From JADKIH01 sp964595205 (lineage in GTDB: Bacteria > Bacteroidota > Bacteroidia > AKYH767-A > 2013-40CM-41-45), in contig CAZQOQ010000036.1 in NCBI GenBank assembly GCA_964595205.1, positions 62,001 to 126,000 on the forward strand: DNA of 64,000 bases, given 5' to 3'. Made by a program: the position numbers and the translations under genes. The notes below the pieces were generated by a model. The model searched no databases. It had not been told where the DNA came from and worked only from the letters and a program-made list of their open reading frames with translations. This document shows positions 58,712-64,000 of the stretch, piece after piece. How positions within the stretch are numbered: position 1 is the first letter of the stretch; each line of letters opens with the position of its first letter.

Positions 58712-60184
58712 TTAATCGTCCAGACCTAGAAGAATGTTCAGTTTTGTCTCAGTAGATTCAGAGAAAGCATTTGACTGTTCGAGATATTTCTGCATCCTAT
58801 TCATATCCTCTCCATGCAAATGTTCACTAAACTCCTGTGCTCGTTGCAACATTCGAATGTATGTATCAGTGTCCCTCTGTCTGGTAAGTTTTCCCAATGC
58901 TCCCATATAATCATCTCGATAGACGGTTGGAATAATAATCTTTGAATGACCGGCTTTCACAAGTTCGGCATTCATCATTATCCTGGCAACTCTTCCATTC
59001 CCATCAAGGAACGGATGAATCTCGCTAATCATAAACATCATAAATGCAGCTTTTGCAAATGGATGATTTATCGCTCTATAAAAATCAAAGGATTGAATCA
59101 ATGTTCCTTTTACCAGGTTGAAATCAACAAATGATGTCTGTCCGGAAAAATTGTTTTTGTCTTTAAACAAACCCGGTTGCTTATCAGGTCTTGCGCTCAA
59201 CAAAATTTTATGTCTGTCGCGGAGAATGTTTATTAACTCATTAGCTGATGCCGGTGTCTGTGACATTGCATTGCGATTGGATACAATTTGGTATGTACCC
59301 AATACATCATGACTATCTTCCGGCCGGGTTGGGATTGGCTTATTATTTCTGACGATCTCTTTTGCTTCTTCAACTTTAAATTCGGTCCCTTCTATATAGT
59401 TAGAGAAGTAACTTTCGAAAAAAGCAAAATTGCGAAATGATTTGGCGGAGGTGTTCTTATCTGGCCGATTCCTGAATTCCTGCTTTTGCAATGCACGAAA
59501 AAGTTCTTCAAATAGTTGAATTCTGTCCGGGTCGTAAGGAAAGCCGAATGCTCTCGCTTTTGCAAGTGGTGATGATAGTATTTTTGAAGATTGTGTAGTA
59601 AGAAGTGCACTGATAATTTTATTTAGTCCAGCAAATTCCTTTTGCATACCAAGCTTAGTGGCAATTTTTTTTGCAGCATCCCTTAAGCTATTTATTTCCG
59701 GTTCTCCATTTACCCGTATGACTTGTTCAAGCTTTTCTTCAATTTCCGGAAGAGTCAGACACTTTGATGTTGCACCGGAATTTCTTGTCAATTGCAGGTT
59801 CTCAAGAAAAGCCCTTGGCTTCTGCGATACATAAAGCCCATCTGAAATTTGATTATCACCGGGAATGGATCCCGGTCCTTCAATAAAGCTGACGGTTATT
59901 CCGGGTAGCGAGACTTTCTTTGTGTACTTGTATGTCAGAAAAATAAATCCTGCCTGAGTAGGTTCAAATTCAAATGCCGAACGATGACTTAATACTGCTC
60001 CCGGATACAAATTGCCGAGGATTGAGAAAAGATTTCTTCTGAAGATTGTTTCATCGGGCTCATTGAAGTTGGAAGTATAAACCCTGGGAGAAATTTTCCG
60101 GATTTTACCTTCCTTCTCAAGCTTTGATATCTGCTTTGAAGTTTTTGAATCTGACGATGAAAAAATGACCTCTTTTAAGTCCAT
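58712..60184 (-). CDS. Fic-domain protein with AbiEi-like N-terminal domain
   Basis: A 490-residue fusion from ATG 60184 (a TTG at 60190 is in the promoter region). Residues 1 to about 160 have a winged helix and AbiEi-antitoxin-like region (ISKLEKEGKIRKISPRVYTS, GAVLSHRSAFEFEPTQ). The C-terminal half is a Fic AMP-transferase: EIHPFLDGNGRVARIMM near residue 390 is the catalytic HPFx[D/E]GN[G/K]R motif, and FSNYIEGTEF near 263 fits the inhibitory (S/T)xxxE(G/N) motif. It likely AMPylates a protein and controls its own expression through the wing domain. Operator-like repeats lie just upstream. Confidence 0.85.
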   Translation of the reverse strand: MDLKEVIFSSSDSKTSKQISKLEKEGKIRKISPRVYTSNFNEPDETIFRRNLFSILGNLYPGAVLSHRSAFEFEPTQAGFIFLTYKYTKKVSLPGITVSFIEGPGSIPGDNQISDGLYVSQKPRAFLENLQLTRNSGATSKCLTLPEIEEKLEQVIRVNGEPEINSLRDAAKKIATKLGMQKEFAGLNKIISALLTTQSSKILSSPLAKARAFGFPYDPDRIQLFEELFRALQKQEFRNRPDKNTSAKSFRNFAFFESYFSNYIEGTEFKVEEAKEIVRNNKPIPTRPEDSHDVLGTYQIVSNRNAMSQTPASANELINILRDRHKILLSARPDKQPGLFKDKNNFSGQTSFVDFNLVKGTLIQSFDFYRAINHPFAKAAFMMFMISEIHPFLDGNGRVARIMMNAELVKAGHSKIIIPTVYRDDYMGALGKLTRQRDTDTYIRMLQRAQEFSEHLHGEDMNRMQKYLEQSNAFSESTETKLNILLGLDD

Positions 60185-60186
60185 TG

Positions 60187-60366
60187 GCAAAAATTTTCTA
60201 TTAAAAAGAGAATTGACGGTAAAAATAGCTAATATTTTCTATTGAACACGCATAAATGGAAAATATTTTCTATAATAAGTTGTATTTTTCCATTAAAGTG
60301 ATGTAATAATCAAAAGAGGCTAAAAAATTCTACTGAAAAGGCTAAAAGAGATAAAATTTTCTATTA
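60187..60366 (-). promoter_or_regulatory. Five phased TTCTA repeats upstream of the Fic gene (candidate operator)
   Basis: The motif ATTTTCTATT, or close variants, recurs with its central C at 60198, 60239, 60270, 60330 (a weaker copy, AATTCTACT) and 60361. The spacings are 41, 31, 60 and 31 bases, all close to whole turns of DNA. The first copy begins nine bases upstream of the Fic ATG and overlaps an imperfect -7 box (AATTTTTG, minus strand 60194-60187). This arrangement suits cooperative binding and autorepression. Confidence 0.55.
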
Positions 60367-60670
60367 CAAAACTGAAATTTTAAACAAAAAAGGGCTATAC
60401 AGTAAATTAAACACTCAATTGAAGATAGAGCTATAGCATTACATCATACGATCTTTCATTGGGTTTCCGACAATTTTATTCTTGTTCCGACTTTCCTATT
60501 TAAAGAGAAATTTACAAATCGACAGAGCCGGAGCATAATGTGTGTGATGCAGGAAGTGTGTGCAAACTATTTGGAAGTTGCAGGCAAAAGGGTTCAAACT
60601 TTTGTCTCCTTTGTTAATAGATAGACACATGGTAAAGAAACAAATTTGAAATGAAGTACTACTTGACTGC
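60367..60670. other. AT-rich gap, no gene seen
   Basis: Between the operator-like repeats and the CACAAAG arm there is AT-rich sequence without a convincing gene or hairpin. The 68-codon open frame at 60496-60702 begins inside the CACAAAG repeat and has no recognisable content. Confidence 0.5.
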
Positions 60671-60711
60671 TTTTTTTCAACGAGTCCACAAAGGCCGCAC
60701 AAAGGACAAAA
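60671..60711. repeat. Single arm of the CACAAAG-type repeat
   Basis: CCACAAAGGCCGCACAAAGG matches the arm of the GxxExxY element closely, but no opposing arm is found nearby. It is probably a remnant. Confidence 0.6.
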
Positions 60712-60777
60712 TGAAAATCCGGAAATTTTATGGTACTTTTAAATAACTAAATTTTCGTTTTTTTAAAATGCCACGCC

Positions 60778-61746
60778 ATGAAAAGACTTTTATTGGGACT
60801 CTTTTTTTCTATTGTAAATACAGTTAACGCACAAACTAATTATATCAATCTTTGCGATTGTTGGAATAGCAATCGATTCGAATTTTATTTTAATCCTCCT
60901 TTCGATAGCTCCTCTAATTATATTTCGTTTGATACGACACAGGTCAATAACATCTGGCAAATAGGCGTCGTTACAAAAAATATATTTACAGCCGGCTATG
61001 GAGGTCCAGGGGCTTTGGTGACGGATACAATCAATCCTTATCCAGTGAATAACCGATCATCGTTTCAGTTTACGTTTATTAATTGTGCATTTGATGATAG
61101 TGGATTCGCAAATTGCGGGGGAAATTATTATGGAGCGACGATTGACATGTATCACAGAATTGAGTCTGAAAGTGGCAGAGACGGTGGAATGATAGAGGTG
61201 TCGCATAACAACGGTCGGTCCTGGCTGGATGTAATTCATGACACGATCACCTTTGCAGGATTTTATAATGGCCCGCCGTATTATCAGAACGATACCGTTG
61301 CCAGTTTGGGAAGGCCGGGTGTATCCGGTTCAAGAAACTGGTCTCACATTACTCTTGATTATTTACCATCGTGGGTTTCAAACACGAATGACACGATAAC
61401 ATTGCGTTTTACATTTGCAAGCGACTCAGTACAAACAAATCAGGATGGATGGATGTTTGGCTATATCAAAGCATTCGCTACTTTTCCGGGAATACGTGAA
61501 ATCCAAAATGACAATTTGATTTCAATTTATCCAAATCCGGCGACGGATGTAATTCTAATTGATTACAATATTGCCTCCGAAGAATCAAGTCTAAAAGTAT
61601 ATGATTTCACCGGCAAGACTGTGATGGAAAACCCACATTTTAATGAAAACAAAATAAACGTAGATAAATTTAATAATGGAATTTATTTGATGAAGTTTAC
61701 TATTGGAAATAATTTTGCACTTAAGAGATTTGTTGTTCAGAAATAA
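60778..61746 (+). CDS. Secreted type IX cargo protein, function unknown
   Basis: A 322-residue secreted protein with signal peptide MKRLLLGLFFSIVNTVNAQ. The middle is a jelly-roll-like region with SRNWSHITLDYLPSWVSNTND and DTITLRFTFASDSVQTNQDG, and it ends in a type IX sorting domain (ISIYPNPATDVILIDYNIAS to NGIYLMKFTIGNNFALKRFVVQK). The ligand or enzyme activity is unknown. It sits alone between the Fic gene and the restriction genes, and its base composition is AT-rich like theirs. Confidence 0.83.
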   Translation: MKRLLLGLFFSIVNTVNAQTNYINLCDCWNSNRFEFYFNPPFDSSSNYISFDTTQVNNIWQIGVVTKNIFTAGYGGPGALVTDTINPYPVNNRSSFQFTFINCAFDDSGFANCGGNYYGATIDMYHRIESESGRDGGMIEVSHNNGRSWLDVIHDTITFAGFYNGPPYYQNDTVASLGRPGVSGSRNWSHITLDYLPSWVSNTNDTITLRFTFASDSVQTNQDGWMFGYIKAFATFPGIREIQNDNLISIYPNPATDVILIDYNIASEESSLKVYDFTGKTVMENPHFNENKINVDKFNNGIYLMKFTIGNNFALKRFVVQK

Positions 61747-61766
61747 TTATAATTTAGTTAGGGCAT

Positions 61767-63068
61767 TTAAAGAGTTATAACCTCGCTGGTTTTGTATAAA
61801 TTTTTTAGATGAATCGATTTGATTCTGAATTGACTTCTCCTTTTTATTTTTGGATTTGTTGAAGCATTTTCTAATTTAATACCAGGATCATAGTAAATAT
61901 TTCCAATACTCATTTCTTTAAGAAAAAACTGAAAATCGGTTCCTGTTCCTAAAATTATTTTGTTACCATATTTATATTTTTTAATCGGGGTCTTTTCAGA
62001 AAGGGATGGAACATAACAAGCTTGATTGTGTTTTTTATTCCAATGCAAAATAATTGATGCAAAACTCCAAGAAGCTGCTACATTATCTTTTTTATCCAGC
62101 AATGCAATTTTTCCCTCGGCGGTTCTTATTTTGCCGCTCTCTTTATCATAACCAATCAATTCTAATTTTAAATTAGTTTTGGAATGGCATTTTCCAACTT
62201 TATAGATACCTCCAAAATTTTTTCTGTCAACCCTACCAGCCACATCATCATAACCATATTTACGAATGAAAAACTCTACACCCTTTTCTATATAAATTCC
62301 ATGTGTTGGCTCTGGTGTCATTAATGTAACTACAGAGTTATTTACTAATTCGAACTTTTTGACACCAAATTGTTTCACTTCCCAACCTAAATAGTCTGGC
62401 GCAGAATAACCGTTTGGTGTAATTCCTAACTCTGCCTCAAGAGTGTAACCCCCACAATTCGAGGAAATACAGGGTAAAATATTTCCTTTGGCATCTAATC
62501 TTTTAGATGTTATCCAATCAAGCAGATGAATTCTTCGAAGTTCGGCAATAAGTTTCTTTCTATTATTTGATGTTTGTGGAAGCTCGATTACTTTGAATAC
62601 TCCTAAATCAGAAACCGTTTTACTTTTTTCAAATTCTTTAGAAATAACTGATAAGGGTGAAGCAACATACCCTAAAACAGTTCCATTGTCTGAAACGGAC
62701 ATAAATAGAAGTCTATCAGCTTGACGCTTTGTCATCAAATCCGATGGAGGGTTATCGCAACCCAATAAAAATCCTGAAAACCTAACTTCAGGATATTTAG
62801 GATATAAAATAAGTTGCGAATGAGGGGCAGGATATAAATTTCCATCATCGCCAACCCATGAAAATTTAATCGTTGCTTTGAATCTCTCTCTCTTCCAATC
62901 ACCCGCTGATTCAGTATTAATTTCTGATATTGGCAGAATATTTAAAATTTCAAAACTTCCGCCGAGGTAAACTTGGTTTTTAGAATTATCGTTTGGAGCA
63001 AGTTTTTTTACATAAATTTTCTGACAGCCATTATCAGAAAATAGCGACTGCAGATTTTTTAGGTTCAT
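61767..63068 (-). CDS. MvaI/BcnI-family restriction endonuclease
   Basis: A 433-residue type II restriction endonuclease. The family core is GGYTLEAELGITPNG followed by APDYLGWEVKQF near residue 224, where PD and ExK form the nuclease active site. Known members cut CCWGG (MvaI) or CCSGG (BcnI); the site of this one cannot be predicted. An N-terminal region of about 190 residues precedes the core. Its ATG lies inside the 3' end of the methyltransferase gene (35-base overlap), so the two are one operon. The gene is strongly AT-rich compared with the housekeeping part of the window, a sign of transfer. Confidence 0.88.
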   Translation of the reverse strand: MNLKNLQSLFSDNGCQKIYVKKLAPNDNSKNQVYLGGSFEILNILPISEINTESAGDWKRERFKATIKFSWVGDDGNLYPAPHSQLILYPKYPEVRFSGFLLGCDNPPSDLMTKRQADRLLFMSVSDNGTVLGYVASPLSVISKEFEKSKTVSDLGVFKVIELPQTSNNRKKLIAELRRIHLLDWITSKRLDAKGNILPCISSNCGGYTLEAELGITPNGYSAPDYLGWEVKQFGVKKFELVNNSVVTLMTPEPTHGIYIEKGVEFFIRKYGYDDVAGRVDRKNFGGIYKVGKCHSKTNLKLELIGYDKESGKIRTAEGKIALLDKKDNVAASWSFASIILHWNKKHNQACYVPSLSEKTPIKKYKYGNKIILGTGTDFQFFLKEMSIGNIYYDPGIKLENASTNPKIKRRSQFRIKSIHLKNLYKTSEVITL

Positions 63069-64000
63069 TTATTAATGAAAGTTGCTTAATAATATTTTTG
63101 CCGACAGCCTGAATTAATGGAACAGTAACTGAATTTCCAAATTGTCTGTAAGCCTGATTATCTGAAACGGGAATTAAAAATGTATCAGGAAAACCCTGAA
63201 GTCTTGCACATTCTCTTGGAGTAAGTCTTCTTGGGTTCTTACCTTTCTGAGGAATTAAAATCTCAGCCCCATCTTTATAATACCGCGCACTTAATGTTCT
63301 TGATATACCATTCAAATCAGTCATACCATAACCAAATCCATTTCCTTTAGCTTTATGCTTTGCTGCATACTCTTGTAAATATTCCCAAAGCCTTTCCGTC
63401 AGAGTATATTTACTTAAAGGTTTTGGTTCAAGAATCTCTTTAATTTTTGCTATGGGCTCAGGTAGATACGGAAAGACAAAATCTGTTTTTTCACGGAAGC
63501 CCACTATAATAATTCTTTCTCTGTGTTGTGGAACAAAATGTTTTCCGTCTAAAACTTTAAAGTGAATATGATACCCAAGTTCTATAAGAGTCTCCTTAAT
63601 GATTTTAAATGTATTTCCCTTGTCATGCGAAACAAGATTTTTTACATTTTCCAACATGAAAGCAGAAGGTTTTTTATGCTTCAATATTCTTGCAATGTCA
63701 AAGAATAATGTTCCCTGTGTTTCATCGAGAAAACCATGTTTTCTTCCTAAAGCATTTTTCTTGCTTACTCCGGCAAGCGAAAAAGGCTGACAAGGAAAAC
63801 CAGCTAATAATATGTCGTGATCGGGTATTTCCTTCTCTGAAATTTGAGTGATATCACCAAATGGAACCTCTCCAAAATTTGCCTCATAAGTTTTCTGTGC
63901 GAACGTATCCCATTCAGAAGTAAATACACACTTGCCGCCAAGATTTTGATATGCCAATCTGATTCCACCAATACCAGCAAAAAGATCAATGAATCTAAAT
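63034..64000 (-). CDS. DNA (cytosine-5) methyltransferase, 5' end outside the window
   Basis: Protects the host site cut by the neighbouring endonuclease. The frame stays open to base 64000 and reads FRFIDLFAGIGGIRLA (motif I) before the Met at 63957, so the start lies beyond the window. Other m5C motifs are LLAGFPCQPFSLAG with the catalytic Cys, AFMLENVKNL, FVPQHRERIIIVGF, PRRLTPRECARLQGFPD and YRQFGNSVTVPLI. The target-recognition region lies between the QHRER and RLTP motifs. It overlaps the endonuclease start by 35 bases. Confidence 0.95.
   Translation of the reverse strand, partial: FRFIDLFAGIGGIRLAYQNLGGKCVFTSEWDTFAQKTYEANFGEVPFGDITQISEKEIPDHDILLAGFPCQPFSLAGVSKKNALGRKHGFLDETQGTLFFDIARILKHKKPSAFMLENVKNLVSHDKGNTFKIIKETLIELGYHIHFKVLDGKHFVPQHRERIIIVGFREKTDFVFPYLPEPIAKIKEILEPKPLSKYTLTERLWEYLQEYAAKHKAKGNGFGYGMTDLNGISRTLSARYYKDGAEILIPQKGKNPRRLTPRECARLQGFPDTFLIPVSDNQAYRQFGNSVTVPLIQAVGKNIIKQLSLINEPKKSAVAIF

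Noticed and set aside
60496..60702. 68-codon frame beginning MCGLCGLVEKK
   Set aside because: Its start is the translated CACAAAG repeat, and the rest is unremarkable.

Overview
The window is a chromosomal segment of a member of the phylum Bacteroidota, probably an uncultured environmental lineage. The evidence is the type IX secretion translocon protein SprA, two secreted proteins ending in the type IX sorting domain, a RemB/Wzi-like outer-membrane protein, Bacteroidota-type promoters (TTG, about 22 bases, TAnnTTTG), the gene order ruvA-sprA-gcvH-vanZ-ubiX, and little sign of Shine-Dalgarno sequences. No rRNA, tRNA or CRISPR array was found.

Layout. 1-2.8 kb: the end of an outer-membrane barrel gene, ruvB, queG and a small conserved gene. 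2.9-15.2 kb (minus strand): maeB, ruvA, the 7.2-kb sprA, gcvH, a VanZ-like gene and ubiX. 15.4-19.6 kb: an outer-membrane protein, then deoC with one complete and one truncated aldehyde dehydrogenase. 19.6-37.5 kb: a long plus-strand cluster that joins sulfate activation (cysC, cysD, cysN, cysQ) to exopolysaccharide genes: two flippases, a polymerase/ligase-like protein, a sulfotransferase, two glycosyltransferases, a GNAT protein, a deacetylase, a RemB/Wzi-like outer-membrane protein, a WecA-like initiating transferase and a heparinase II/III-like lyase. The simplest reading is that cysCDN make PAPS, the sulfotransferase places sulfate on a surface polysaccharide, and cysQ removes the PAP by-product. 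37.6-41.9 kb: heme O synthase and cytochrome c oxidase subunits III/IV with assembly factors. 42.1-57.9 kb: mainly housekeeping genes (trhO, metH behind a SAM riboswitch, a thioesterase, a GT9 transferase, tatD, asparaginase, dusB and a CPBP protease) and some conserved hypotheticals. 58-64 kb: an accessory, AT-rich end with an XRE regulator, an AbiEi-like/Fic fusion preceded by helically phased operator-like repeats, a secreted protein, and a restriction-modification pair cut by the window edge.

Two features go beyond ordinary gene content. First, at least nine gene boundaries carry tandem arrays of 7-8-bp units, with a different unit at most loci; five have a second arm that is the reverse complement of the first. 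Some arrays touch start codons (cysN, thioesterase), one contains a stop codon (ruvB), and one appears to supply the -33 promoter element of metH. Second, a related CACAAAG-type repeat forms a 45-bp terminal inverted repeat (44 of 45 matching) around a GxxExxY PD-(D/E)XK nuclease-like gene at 53.0-53.5 kb. Gene-less versions lie at 56.6 and 58.5 kb and a single arm at 60.7 kb. This looks like a small mobile element with non-autonomous relatives and is the best candidate for an undescribed system here.
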